33,711 nt of DNA from Myxococcales bacterium. GTDB lineage: Bacteria > Myxococcota_A > Polyangia > Polyangiales > Polyangiaceae. Where the stretch lies: the NCBI GenBank assembly GCA_025355005.1, contig JANXLV010000154.1, positions 1 to 33,711 on the forward strand. The letters are read 5' to 3'. Positions 16,139-23,750 of this stretch are shown piece after piece; the stretch's first letter is position 1, and each line of letters begins with the position of its first letter. Position numbers and translations under genes: made by a program. Under the pieces are notes generated by a model, which did no database searches, was not told where the DNA came from, and saw only the letters and a program-made list of their open reading frames with translations.

Positions 16139-17530
16139 CTACGCAGTTGGCGGCCAGCCTGCGTCGCGGGCTGCCTGGCCCATGGGAAGATCGAGGATGA
16201 ACGTGGCGCCGCCGCCTGGCGTGGCCTCGTGCGTGAGCATTCCGCCGTGCGCTTTTGCGATGCGCTGCACGAACGGCAGGCCCAATCCCGTGCCGGACGA
16301 GCGTGTCGTGAAGAAAGGAACGTAGATTCTGTCGGCGATTTCTGCAGGGATCCCGGTGCCGTCGTCCGTCACGCAGAGGCGCATCCACGACGCGCCAAGC
16401 CGCTTCGCCGTCACGCGCACAGGCTGTTTGCGACGCTCCGCCTGGACCGCGTTCGTCACCAGATTCATGAGCGCCTGTCGAACGAGCTTCGGATCCATCT
16501 CGACGTCGGGCAGGGTCGTGTCGACGTACACGTCCACCGCCTCGCCGCTGCCGACCTGCACCCCTTCGGCGATGCTCTCGAGCATGGGGCGAACGTCGGA
16601 GCGCGCGAGGCGAGCATCCACGGGCCGCGCGAACTCCAGGAAGTCATCGACCAACCGCTTCAGGCGTCCGGCCTCTTCCTCGATGATGGTGAGCAGCTTG
16701 TCGCTCTCCCGCGGGTTCTTGCGCAGCAACGCAGCAGCGTTGAAGATCACGGCGGTCGGGCTCCGCACCTCGTGGGCGACGACCGCGGACATCTCTCCCA
16801 CGGCGGCCAGACGCTCGTTTTCGATCAGGCCGTGCTGTGCGCTCTCGAGCTGGCGCGCGTTCTGGATGAAGCGCACGCCGAGCGCGCTTCCCGTCAGGAG
16901 GACCAGCACGAGGAAGCCGAGGTCCAGGAGATAGGGCGTCTTGATAGCGTCGGCGCTCGCGAGGGTGTCGTTCAGTCCCGTGGTCAGCATCGCGCACAGG
17001 CCGATGGCCTCCGCGCGCTCGGTCTTGCTCGCCTTCGGGAATCGACGCAGCGCTCGCCAGACCAGGATGCACGCGTTGAGCACGCAGAAGCCGGACACCG
17101 CGTTGCCGAGCGTCGTCGTTCGGGCATCGATGTAGTTGACTCCGAGCGCGGGCACCTGGTGCAGCCACACCTCGTCTTTCACGAGAAGATGTGGCCACAG
17201 ACCAAGCAGGCCACCAAGCAGAACGGCCACGCACAGCGCGCGTTCCACGGGGCGAAGCTGCCTGCCGTCTCTATATGCAGTATACACGTACCAGGTGGCG
17301 CCCTGCAGCGCGATGAACAGCATCGCGAAGGTCATCCCGAACCGCGCGAGCCCTACCGACGGTGATGCGAGCATCGCGTTGGTGGCCGCATAGAGCGCGC
17401 TCCAGAGACACGCGGCCGAGAAGTATCGCAGCCCGCGCATGTGCGGCGCGGACGACACGAACCACGTGATCGCCGCAAATAGCAGCCCCACGAAGCACAC
17501 CGCGGAAGAGACGAGCGTGGCAAGGTTCAC
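16139..17530 (-). CDS. Membrane-bound orphan sensor histidine kinase
   Basis: The 463-residue product starts at GTG 17530. Residues 1-222 contain about six or seven hydrophobic helices and form an integral-membrane sensor without a recognisable PAS or HAMP domain. The transmitter follows. The H-box AAVGEMSAVVAHEVRSP has the phosphorylated H253. The N-box is MNLVTNAVQA with N360, G1 is DDGTGIP (389-395) and G2 is GTGLGL (413-418). The order and the MSAVVAHEVRSP form resemble NtrB/AtoS-like kinases. No response regulator gene is in the window, so it is an orphan here. It lies 40 bases downstream of the LarA-like gene on the same strand and may be co-transcribed with it. The stop at 16139 is followed by an in-frame coding-like fragment. 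Confidence 0.88.
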   Translation of the reverse strand: MNLATLVSSAVCFVGLLFAAITWFVSSAPHMRGLRYFSAACLWSALYAATNAMLASPSVGLARFGMTFAMLFIALQGATWYVYTAYRDGRQLRPVERALCVAVLLGGLLGLWPHLLVKDEVWLHQVPALGVNYIDARTTTLGNAVSGFCVLNACILVWRALRRFPKASKTERAEAIGLCAMLTTGLNDTLASADAIKTPYLLDLGFLVLVLLTGSALGVRFIQNARQLESAQHGLIENERLAAVGEMSAVVAHEVRSPTAVIFNAAALLRKNPRESDKLLTIIEEEAGRLKRLVDDFLEFARPVDARLARSDVRPMLESIAEGVQVGSGEAVDVYVDTTLPDVEMDPKLVRQALMNLVTNAVQAERRKQPVRVTAKRLGASWMRLCVTDDGTGIPAEIADRIYVPFFTTRSSGTGLGLPFVQRIAKAHGGMLTHEATPGGGATFILDLPMGQAARDAGWPPTA

Positions 17531-17570
17531 GGAGAGCGCATCCTACAAGATCGCCCCCCCGCGAACGGAG

Positions 17571-19151
17571 TCAGACGGTGACCTCTGCCATCATGATCGG
17601 CGGGATGTGCATCATGGTGATCTGCGGCGTCTGGGGCGCGGTGTCCTTCGCCATCTCGAGCGCCTCAGCCATGGTGCGCGCGGTCTCGTAGCCGAGCAGC
17701 TTCGGGATGTACTCGTTGTCGGCGCCGACAACGATCACGCGGCCCAGGTGCTGACGTCCCGCCTCGCCCCAGTACCACATGAAGAACGGGTGGGCCGGGT
17801 GGTACGCGTTGCCGGTGCGGTACATCTGGATGTACGCCGGGTTCGACGCGAACTTCCGCTCGTAGCGCTTGTGCAGCTCCATCGCGTCGCGCGTCTCGGG
17901 CAGCAGGTTGTGCACGAACTCGATGTACGGAGCGTGGTGGTTCTTGTCGAACTCGTCCGTGCACGGGTGGCAGATGATCATCGTGCCGCCCTTCTTCACG
18001 AGCGGCGAGCCCTTGTAGAGATTGAACAGGTAGCCCTGCGCCATGACCGAAACGAGCAGCGGGTTCAGGAACGAGTTCACGTTGTACGGAGAGATGTACG
18101 GGATGCCCGACACCAGGATGTCCGCCTGACCCTTGATGGGCACCATGTACTGCTCGTTGCACTTCGCGAGCGTGTGCTCATGCGCGGCCTCGGTCTCACC
18201 GGCGAAGACACCCGTCACGCCGTACGGCGACGGAACGCGCTGAAAAATAGCCTGTCGCGCAGGCTGCGGCACGCGGCTCAGCGTGAAGGTGAGCGCCTTG
18301 AGCGCGGTCTTTTCGCCGCTCGTGAGGTCGTCCTCGTTCTTGTGCAGGAACTCGAGCGGGCGGTCGAACATGTTGTTGTTCACCGTGGTCTCGATGGTGA
18401 ACACGTTCAGGTTCTTGTTCGTGATCTTCCCCATGCGGTTCACGCTGTCGGCCAGCGCGGAGGACTTCGGGTCCATGTACGAGTGGCACTTGCGCATCGT
18501 GCTGGGGTTGTGGTGCGCCATGAGGCTCTTGTAGCCGCACAGACCAACCGTGACCGACTTGTGCCCGCCGTCCATCGGGACGAGGTTCAGGTTCACGTAG
18601 ATCACGAGATCGCTCTCGACGGCCTTGCGATTGAGCTCGACGACCTCACCTTGCTCGGTGGTCCCGACCTCCTTCATGCCCTTCGGATCTTCCGCGTCGT
18701 GGTTGTAAAGGCGGTCCGGATAGTAAGCCTTGAAGATCTTGTCGCCGACGATGTGCCGGATCTCCTCGCCCGTCATGCGGCGATGCACGGAGGTGGCGAT
18801 GATCATCTCCACGTCTTCCACGCCGTGGTCCGCGAGCATCTCGAGCACGACGGTGAGCACGCGCTCGCGCACGTCGGGCCGCTTCATGGGCGGGAGCGGC
18901 AGCGAGATGTCGTCGATCGCGATGACGACCTTCATGCCCGGCCGCAGCTTCGCGTGGAGCGGATCCGAGTTGTAAGGATGGTTCAGCGCATAGCGGATCG
19001 CCGCATCCACGTCCTTCAGAGGAGCGAGCGGCTTCTTCGGATAGATGACGCGCGTGCCCGGCGGCATGTCGACTTCGATGAGGCGATCCCCAGAAAAAAT
19101 AGTCCGGGGAGCACTTCGACGGTCCAGCGTGACGACAAGCGGGTGAGTCAT
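17571..19151 (-). CDS. LarA-like (DUF2088) protein, possible nickel-pincer racemase/epimerase homologue
   Basis: The 526-residue product resembles the lactate racemase LarA in its N-terminal half: VVIAIDDISLPLPP (75-88), ATSVHRRMTGEE with H123 at the LarA His108 position, and GGHKSVTVG with K198 at the Lys184 that carries the nickel-pincer cofactor. H214 sits 16 residues later, like His200. Ten residues before the lysine, where LarA has catalytic His174, the residue is Leu188 between two Asn. It is also about 100 residues longer than classical LarA. Lactate racemase activity is therefore doubtful, and another substrate or function is likely. The cofactor genes larB, larC and larE are not in the window. 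The ATG at 19151 is chosen because the longer frame to 19490 runs through the hexamer repeats and the antitoxin gene. Confidence 0.75.
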   Translation of the reverse strand: MTHPLVVTLDRRSAPRTIFSGDRLIEVDMPPGTRVIYPKKPLAPLKDVDAAIRYALNHPYNSDPLHAKLRPGMKVVIAIDDISLPLPPMKRPDVRERVLTVVLEMLADHGVEDVEMIIATSVHRRMTGEEIRHIVGDKIFKAYYPDRLYNHDAEDPKGMKEVGTTEQGEVVELNRKAVESDLVIYVNLNLVPMDGGHKSVTVGLCGYKSLMAHHNPSTMRKCHSYMDPKSSALADSVNRMGKITNKNLNVFTIETTVNNNMFDRPLEFLHKNEDDLTSGEKTALKALTFTLSRVPQPARQAIFQRVPSPYGVTGVFAGETEAAHEHTLAKCNEQYMVPIKGQADILVSGIPYISPYNVNSFLNPLLVSVMAQGYLFNLYKGSPLVKKGGTMIICHPCTDEFDKNHHAPYIEFVHNLLPETRDAMELHKRYERKFASNPAYIQMYRTGNAYHPAHPFFMWYWGEAGRQHLGRVIVVGADNEYIPKLLGYETARTMAEALEMAKDTAPQTPQITMMHIPPIMMAEVTV

Positions 19152-19230
19152 GACTCTGCGGGGATTAGCACAGGTCCAAACGACCCAGAAACCCCCACCA
19201 CTGCGTCGGACCCTACGCACCCGTCCCCAA

Positions 19231-19260
19231 CGTGGCCGTGCCCGTTGCCCGTGCCTGGCC
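19231..19260 (+). repeat. Degenerate CGTGCC-type repeat
   Basis: Imperfect copies of a CGTGCC/CGTTGCC unit lie between the LarA-like gene and the toxin-antitoxin pair, just before a second, different hexamer array. It is short and degenerate, and no gene is supported here. Confidence 0.4.
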
Positions 19261-19280
19261 GAGGGGAAGGTGAACGCCAA

Positions 19281-19346
19281 GGTCGAAGTCCAAGTCGAGG
19301 TCGAGGTCGAAGTCGAAGTCGAAGTCGAAGTCGAGAAGTCGAAGTC
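19281..19346 (+). repeat. (A/G)GTCGA hexamer tandem repeat
   Basis: About nine near-perfect copies of a six-base unit, [A/G]GTCGA, run from 19281 to 19334, followed by two interrupted copies to about 19346. Translation in one frame gives alternating Val-Glu and on the other strand Ser-Thr, which explains spurious open frames across it. The array lies upstream of the toxin-antitoxin genes in a 241-base gap that otherwise shows no gene. It is not a CRISPR array: there are no spacers. Confidence 0.85.
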
Positions 19347-19374
19347 GTCGAGCTCCGGTGGCGTGCCTACAGTC

Positions 19375-19394
19375 ATGCGATACACTGTATGCAT
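19375..19394 (+). promoter_or_regulatory. Palindromic operator candidate at the antitoxin start
   Basis: An 11-base perfect palindrome ATACACTGTAT (19380-19390) is flanked by ATGC on the left and GCAT on the right, with one extra G in the left arm. It runs up to the antitoxin ATG at 19393. Ribbon-helix-helix antitoxins usually repress their own operon by binding such sites. TACACT (19381-19386) could also be a -10, which would put the transcription start at or near the ATG. Confidence 0.5.
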
Positions 19395-19650
19395 GCGAGT
19401 GCAGGCACGGCAGTACACCATCCGCAACATACCCGCCGACGTCGACCGGGTGCTGCGGCAGAGAGCCAAGGAAGGCGCGAAGAGCTTCAATCAGGTGGCG
19501 CTCGAGGCGCTCGCCATGGGGGCCGGGAGGAGCCTCACGCCGAAGCGTGACCTTCGCGAGGTGGTTGGTTCATTGAGCACGAAGGAGGCGGACCGTCTCG
19601 ACGAGGAGATCCGCAGGCAGCACCAGATCGATCCGGAGCTCTGGCGTTGA
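19393..19650 (+). CDS. vapB: Ribbon-helix-helix antitoxin (VapB/FitA-like)
   Basis: The 85-residue product has a short beta strand and two helices, ARQYTIRNIPADVDRVLRQR followed by a helix around SFNQVALEALAMG. This matches the ribbon-helix-helix DNA-binding fold of FitA/VapB antitoxins (TIRN-[IL]-P then two helices). The acidic and basic C-terminal part, ending QIDPELWR, is the usual toxin-binding tail. It overlaps the PIN toxin gene by four bases. An in-frame ATG at 19375 would add six residues; the ATG at 19393 is preferred because the palindrome occupies the earlier site. No strong ribosome-binding site is visible, so a leaderless message is possible. Its expected role is to bind and inhibit the downstream nuclease and repress the operon. 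Confidence 0.8.
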   Translation: MRVQARQYTIRNIPADVDRVLRQRAKEGAKSFNQVALEALAMGAGRSLTPKRDLREVVGSLSTKEADRLDEEIRRQHQIDPELWR

Positions 19651-20054
19651 CCCGTATCGCGATCGACTCGAACCGCTACACCGATCTGTGCCGCGGCCTA
19701 CCCGACGTCGTCGAGATCGTCGAATCGGCCACCGAGATCTACGTTCCGTTGATTGTCCTCGCCGAACAGCGCGCCGGCTTCGCGCACGGCTCGGCGCGGC
19801 AGAAGAACGAGCGAGTGCTCACGCGCTTCATGAACAGCCCAGGCGTCTTTGCGCTCGCACCCGACGAGCAGACGACGTTCTTCTACGCCGACGTCTACGC
19901 CTACCTGCGGAAGAAGGGGAAGCCGATCCCCACGAACGATCTCTGGATCGCAGCGCTCACGATCCAGCACAACCTCGTGCTCTTCGACCGAGACAAGGAC
20001 TTCGACGCGCTCCCACAGCTGGCCCGACTCACGCTCCCGGCGCCGCGTGTGTGA
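19647..20054 (+). CDS. vapC: PIN-domain ribonuclease toxin (VapC-like)
   Basis: The 135-residue product is a complete PIN domain. The acidic metal-binding residues are visible: D7 (AIDSNRYTD), E40 (VLAEQRAG), D98 (TNDLWIAALT) and D116 within LFDRDKDFDALP. TNDxWIAA is the hallmark of VapC toxins, which cut RNA, often tRNA. The first Asp sits in IDSNRYT rather than the common DTN. Translation most likely begins at TTG 19647, overlapping the antitoxin TGA as TTGA; no ATG or GTG fits better. This suggests translational coupling that keeps toxin output below antitoxin output. It ends 20 bases from a convergent DUF1566 gene. Confidence 0.88.
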   Translation: MTRIAIDSNRYTDLCRGLPDVVEIVESATEIYVPLIVLAEQRAGFAHGSARQKNERVLTRFMNSPGVFALAPDEQTTFFYADVYAYLRKKGKPIPTNDLWIAALTIQHNLVLFDRDKDFDALPQLARLTLPAPRV

Positions 20055-20074
20055 GGCTCGGTCGTCGTTGCGAG

Positions 20075-20551
20075 CTACTGTACGCAGCGAACGTAGGCCT
20101 TCGGCCCCGAGCCGGTCGCATCGAGCTCCAACACGTCGCCGGTTCCGAAGTCCACCGCGAACGCGGACGTATTGACCCCGCCGGTCCTCTTCGAGATCGT
20201 CGCGGTCCAGAACGGCTTGTCCGCCGTGTTGGGGAAGGCATAGCCGTCGATGTACCTGTTGGGGTTCGAGCCCATCGTCGACTCGTAGTTGTGAGGCGCT
20301 TCGTCAACGATGGTGAGCAGCTCCTTCAACGTCGGCAGACGCGAACCACTCTTGCACATCGTCCCGGCGAACAGGAACTGGCTGGGCATGGTCGGTGGGG
20401 TGCGCGTCCAGGTCAGTGTCGTGTAGTTGTCCGTGATGGTCGCGTTGGTGCTGTCGAACCCCTGGTACTGGTCGCTCGGTGCGTCGGCGCGCACAGAGGA
20501 GACCGTCATCAGGCAGAGCGTCGTAACGAGCAGGAACGGGAGCCGCTTCAT
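20075..20551 (-). CDS. Secreted DUF1566-domain protein
   Basis: The 158-residue product has a signal peptide (MKRLPFLLVTTLCLMTVSSV, likely cut at V-R-A) and one DUF1566-type domain. The recognisable features are LTWTR near the start, SRLPTLKELLTIVDEA in the middle, a PFWTATIS strand and the closing YVRCVQ. DUF1566 domains resemble formylglycine-enzyme/C-type-lectin-like folds and occur in exported proteins of unknown role. Two cysteines (in TMCKSG and VRCV) could form a disulfide. The ATG overlaps the stop of the upstream DUF1566 lipoprotein (ATGA), so it is the last gene of the 23750-20075 operon. No catalytic residues are apparent, and a binding or structural role outside the cytoplasm is a guess. 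Confidence 0.78.
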   Translation of the reverse strand: MKRLPFLLVTTLCLMTVSSVRADAPSDQYQGFDSTNATITDNYTTLTWTRTPPTMPSQFLFAGTMCKSGSRLPTLKELLTIVDEAPHNYESTMGSNPNRYIDGYAFPNTADKPFWTATISKRTGGVNTSAFAVDFGTGDVLELDATGSGPKAYVRCVQ

Positions 20552-21276
20552 GGCGCCGCCTTCACGCACCGGACATACGGCGCGGTGGTGCCCTTGGCCA
20601 GACCGCCCGTGTCGAACTTCACGAGCCAGAACTTCAGTGGCTCGGTCGCAGGAAGCACGGGGCTCGAGGTCCAGTAGAGGTTGCCCGTTCCGGTGAAGAT
20701 GGGATCGATCGCCGGGTTCTTGAGGGCTCCCGCGTCGTCGTAGTCGTGGCTGAGCAGTGACACGAGCTCGATGCGAGTCGGGACACGCCACTTCTCGCCG
20801 CCATCGGCGAGGGAGTCGCACGCGGCCTTCGCATCCGCGAACTTCGGCGTGCCTGCGGTGAAGCCACGCGCGTCGCGCTGCCAGATGAGCAGCGTCACGT
20901 TGTCCAGCACCGTGGTGGCGCTCGCGGCCGTGTAGCTTGGCTGCGTGCCGCCCTCGGGCAGCAGGCGGTCGGGCATCTTCCAGTGCGCCCACGTCGCGGG
21001 TTGCGACCCCGGCGGCAGGATGATCTGCACGTCGATGCCCGCGTCCTTCGACGGCCCCGTGTCCCTGTCCGTGTCGCCGTCCGTCGCCGTGCCGTCCAGT
21101 GCGCTGGCGTCTCCCGGCACGTCCTCGCCGTCCGAATATTTGTCCGTGCCGAGGAGCTGGTTGCACGCGACGAGCCCGCCCAGCGCGAGCGACGCGCCAA
21201 GCATCGCGCTCACCGCGCGGCTCGTCTTGCGGCTGTTGCGGCTGTTGCGGCTGTTGCGGCGATCAAAAGGTTCCAT
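20548..21276 (-). CDS. DUF1566-domain lipoprotein
   Basis: The 242-residue product begins with an unusual n-region containing NSR repeated three times, then a hydrophobic segment and a lipobox (LGGLVAC, with the cysteine near residue 38). An Asp/Gly/Thr-rich linker follows. The domain contains LLIWQRD, a KAACDSLADGGEKWRVPTR segment followed by IELVSLLSHDY, NLYWTSSP and YVRCVK, matching DUF1566. It is therefore a probable envelope lipoprotein paralogous to the shorter downstream protein. The ATG at 21276 lies inside the end of the preceding TPR/PEGA-like gene (14-base overlap), and its stop overlaps the next start. The triplet repeat comes from three 9-base units at 21231-21257. The function is unknown; context ties it to a membrane kinase. 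Confidence 0.78.
   Translation of the reverse strand: MEPFDRRNSRNSRNSRKTSRAVSAMLGASLALGGLVACNQLLGTDKYSDGEDVPGDASALDGTATDGDTDRDTGPSKDAGIDVQIILPPGSQPATWAHWKMPDRLLPEGGTQPSYTAASATTVLDNVTLLIWQRDARGFTAGTPKFADAKAACDSLADGGEKWRVPTRIELVSLLSHDYDDAGALKNPAIDPIFTGTGNLYWTSSPVLPATEPLKFWLVKFDTGGLAKGTTAPYVRCVKAAP
21231..21257 (-). repeat. Three 9-base in-frame repeats in a signal-peptide n-region
   Basis: GGCTGTTGC is present three times head to tail on the plus strand. On the coding strand it adds Asn-Ser-Arg triplets ahead of the lipoprotein signal core. The copy number can change by slippage without shifting the frame, altering the n-region length and charge. Confidence 0.7.
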
Positions 21277-22342
21277 GAACCCCCGCCGCTCCGAGCCCCA
21301 CGTACGGCTCGATCTTCGTGCCGCCTTGCTTGTTGTCCTTGCCGCTGATCACGAAGCCCGTGATCGCAAGCCCGACGCCGACGCCGCCGATGATCCACGC
21401 GACCGTCGAGACCGTCCCCGCGGTCTGCGACGTGTGCAGGTGATCCTGCGGCTTGCCGGGCGGACACTTGTTGTTCGGACACTCGCCGTCCTTCGGTTGG
21501 TTGCCGATCGCAACCAATCCGCTGATCGATCCCACCGCGACGCCGGTCGCCGCGAGCCCGATTCCGAGCGGAACGAGCGCGCTCGTCTTCTTCTCGGGAG
21601 GCGGCGGAGGCGGCGCGACGGTCGCGGATGGCGGCGGCGCGATGGTCGTCGCGGATGCGCTCGGCAGCGGCGGCGGCGTGGGCGGCGGCTTCACGACGAC
21701 CTCGATGGTCTGCGATTCGCCTTCCTTCAGCGTCACGTCGGTCTTCGTCTCGGGGCCGGTGCTCACGTGCGCAAGCACGGTGTGCGCGCCCGGGTTCAGC
21801 TTGCGCACCTCGGCGAGCGCGGCGGTGGGCACCTCTGCGCCGTCGATCGACACGGTCGGATCCATGCCCAGCGGCGCGCCCTTCACGTGCACCGTGAGCG
21901 ACGCGATCTTCGCCTTCAATTCCTCTGCGAGCGTGGACGCATCACGCCGCGCGTCCTGCGACTTCTGCGTCTCTTGCGGCGCGACCGCCGTGCGCGCGAT
22001 GTCGAGGCAGATCTCGCGACCCTCGACCGGCTGCTTCAGCTCCGCGTAGGTGCGCGCGAGCTCGATGCCGGTGACCGGCGTGCGCCCCAGCGCGTGCGCC
22101 GCCTTGAACTTCTCGAGCGCGCCCTTGAGGTCGCCGGCTTCCTTGAGCCGCTTGCCTTCCTTGAAGGCCTCGCGCGCGCCCTCCACGTCGGACGCGGAGT
22201 GTCCCTTCTGGGCATACGCATCCCCAGGCACCAGCGTCACGCCGCCGATGCCTCCGAGGCACACCGTGAAGAGCGCGAGAGCAAGTGAACGTCTAAGGGA
22301 ACGTCCAAGGGAACGTTTGAAGAAAGGATCAGTAGATGTCAT
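21263..22342 (-). CDS. Exported TPR/PEGA-like membrane protein
   Basis: The 359-residue product starts at ATG 22342, which lies inside the end of the kinase gene (14-base overlap). A long basic n-region with KRSLGRSLRRSL precedes a signal segment ending near A-Y-A. Residues about 50-110 are tetratricopeptide-like helices (AREAFKEGKRLKEAGDLKGA and following). Residues about 145-215 look like a PEGA-type beta domain: SLTVHVKGA, VSIDGAEVP, LNPGAHTV and KEGESQTIEVVV. A Pro-rich stretch follows, then two hydrophobic helices around PLGIGLAATGVAVGSI and VAWIIGGVGVGLAITGFVI, with a short loop holding two cysteines. PEGA domains are common in surface proteins paired with kinases in these bacteria. It may help carry kinase signalling to the cell surface, but this is inference. 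Confidence 0.72.
   Translation of the reverse strand: MTSTDPFFKRSLGRSLRRSLALALFTVCLGGIGGVTLVPGDAYAQKGHSASDVEGAREAFKEGKRLKEAGDLKGALEKFKAAHALGRTPVTGIELARTYAELKQPVEGREICLDIARTAVAPQETQKSQDARRDASTLAEELKAKIASLTVHVKGAPLGMDPTVSIDGAEVPTAALAEVRKLNPGAHTVLAHVSTGPETKTDVTLKEGESQTIEVVVKPPPTPPPLPSASATTIAPPPSATVAPPPPPPEKKTSALVPLGIGLAATGVAVGSISGLVAIGNQPKDGECPNNKCPPGKPQDHLHTSQTAGTVSTVAWIIGGVGVGLAITGFVISGKDNKQGGTKIEPYVGLGAAGVHGTF
22287..22322 (-). repeat. Three 12-base in-frame repeats in the TPR/PEGA-like protein n-region
   Basis: Imperfect units of GAACGT(C/T)(C/T)(A/G)AG(G) run three times. On the coding strand they encode FKRS, LGRS and LRRS, giving a basic extension before the hydrophobic signal core. Confidence 0.6.
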
Positions 22343-23750
22343 CAGGCCGCTTGGGCGAAGTCGCAGACGGTGCAGGCTTGTGAGATGGTACCGGATGAAC
22401 GACCTTCGCGCTGCTACCCGCGGAGGGTATCGCGCTTGGGGCGATCGCTGGAATAGAAGAATTGCCTGGCGGGGGCGCGGAGCCCGCCAATCCGGCAGAT
22501 CCCGGCGGCCCCGGCGGGAGCCCGGTGGTGCCGCCGGTTCCTGTCGTTGCGCCCGTCGTTGCGCCGACGCTTGCAGACTGCACGAGATTGGCGCCGTTCG
22601 CGAGGCTCGGATCCTTGGTCGCCTGGCCCTGGCCAAGCTTCACCAGGCCGAACGCGGCAACGCCCAATCCGAGGATCGCGCCGACCGCGATCCCCATCAT
22701 GCGGCCCTTCTTCGGCGGCGGCGCGGCCTGGATGCCGAGGCCCGCGTCCGTCCTGCCGCGCGGATCGGTCGTTGGTGCGAGCTGCGTCTTCGCGCTGCCC
22801 ACGCCGCTCACGAAGCCGTCGGTGGACCGGCGCGAGCCGGGGCTGCTCGTGGAGCGCGGTGGTGCATAGGAGTTGTGGGTGCTGCGCCCGTTCACCGCGG
22901 CGGCGAGGCCGTCCGCCATTTCCTTCGCGGAGCCGTAGCGATCCTCGGGCTTCTTCGCGCACGCGTGCATGAACCACTCGTCCAGGCTCGCGAGCTCGGG
23001 GCTCACCTGCGACAAGAGCGGCGGCGGCTCGTTGTGGATCAGGAGCGCAAGCGCGCCCACGGTCTCTGCCTCGAACGCGCGGCGCCCGGTGAGCATCTCG
23101 AACGCGACCACGCCGACGGACCAGAGGTCCGTGTGGTAGTCGACGTCCTTCGCGCCGACGAGCTGCTCGGGGCTCATGTAGTACGGCGAGCCGATCATCG
23201 TGCCGGTGCGCGTGCCGCTGTCGAGCAGCGGGATGTTCACGCCCTTCGCGATGCCGAAATCGAGCAGCTTCACGAACAGCGCGCCGTCACCTGCGTCGCA
23301 GAAGAAGATGTTTGCGGGCTTGATGTCGCGATGCACGATGCCCACGACGTGCGCCTTCTCGAGCGCGCGCGCTAGCTGCGACACTACCTCCGCGACCTCG
23401 TAGGGCGTCATGCGCGAGCCCTGCTCCTGGAGATGCGCGAGGTGGTTCTCCAGATCGCGGCCCTCGAGGTACTCCATCACGATGTACGGCAGACCCTCTG
23501 CCGTGATGCCGTGGTCCAGCGTCTGGACGACGTGCGGGCTCTTCACCTGCGATGCCGCGGCCGCCTCGCGTGAGAACCGCGCGAGGGCCTCGGGACTGGT
23601 CGTGTACTCCGCCGCGATGAACTTCACGACGACCTGCGTGTGCAGCGACTGGTGCGCCGCAAGCCAGACGCTGCCCATGCCACCCTCGCCGAGCGGGCGC
23701 ACCAGCCTGACGCTGGAGGTCACCATCATTCCCGCCTCGGGTTTCGACAC
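22329..23750 (-). CDS. Transmembrane Ser/Thr protein kinase
   Basis: The 473-residue product has a canonical Hanks-type domain at about residues 13-288: glycine loop GEGGMGSVW, K43 in VVKF, VHRDIKPAN (D142), LDFG (D164) and a YMSPEQ P+1 region. A Ser/Pro-rich juxtamembrane linker leads to one transmembrane helix at about 352-372 and a Gly/Pro/Ala-rich extracytoplasmic tail without a recognised sensor domain. The kinase should be active and cytoplasmic-facing. The start is taken as GTG 23750 because an AAGGA element lies just upstream; the frame also allows TTG at 23801 without a ribosome-binding site. It is the first gene of an overlapping operon with the TPR/PEGA-like protein and two DUF1566 proteins. 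Confidence 0.88.
   Translation of the reverse strand: MSKPEAGMMVTSSVRLVRPLGEGGMGSVWLAAHQSLHTQVVVKFIAAEYTTSPEALARFSREAAAASQVKSPHVVQTLDHGITAEGLPYIVMEYLEGRDLENHLAHLQEQGSRMTPYEVAEVVSQLARALEKAHVVGIVHRDIKPANIFFCDAGDGALFVKLLDFGIAKGVNIPLLDSGTRTGTMIGSPYYMSPEQLVGAKDVDYHTDLWSVGVVAFEMLTGRRAFEAETVGALALLIHNEPPPLLSQVSPELASLDEWFMHACAKKPEDRYGSAKEMADGLAAAVNGRSTHNSYAPPRSTSSPGSRRSTDGFVSGVGSAKTQLAPTTDPRGRTDAGLGIQAAPPPKKGRMMGIAVGAILGLGVAAFGLVKLGQGQATKDPSLANGANLVQSASVGATTGATTGTGGTTGLPPGPPGSAGLAGSAPPPGNSSIPAIAPSAIPSAGSSAKVVHPVPSHKPAPSATSPKRPDDIY

Noticed and set aside
19281..19346. Hexamer array considered as CRISPR
   Set aside because: Units are contiguous six-base repeats with no spacers and no cas genes nearby.
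17439..19550. Plus-strand frame of about 700 codons opposite the LarA-like gene
   Set aside because: Composition typical of an antisense shadow, and it runs through the hexamer repeat.
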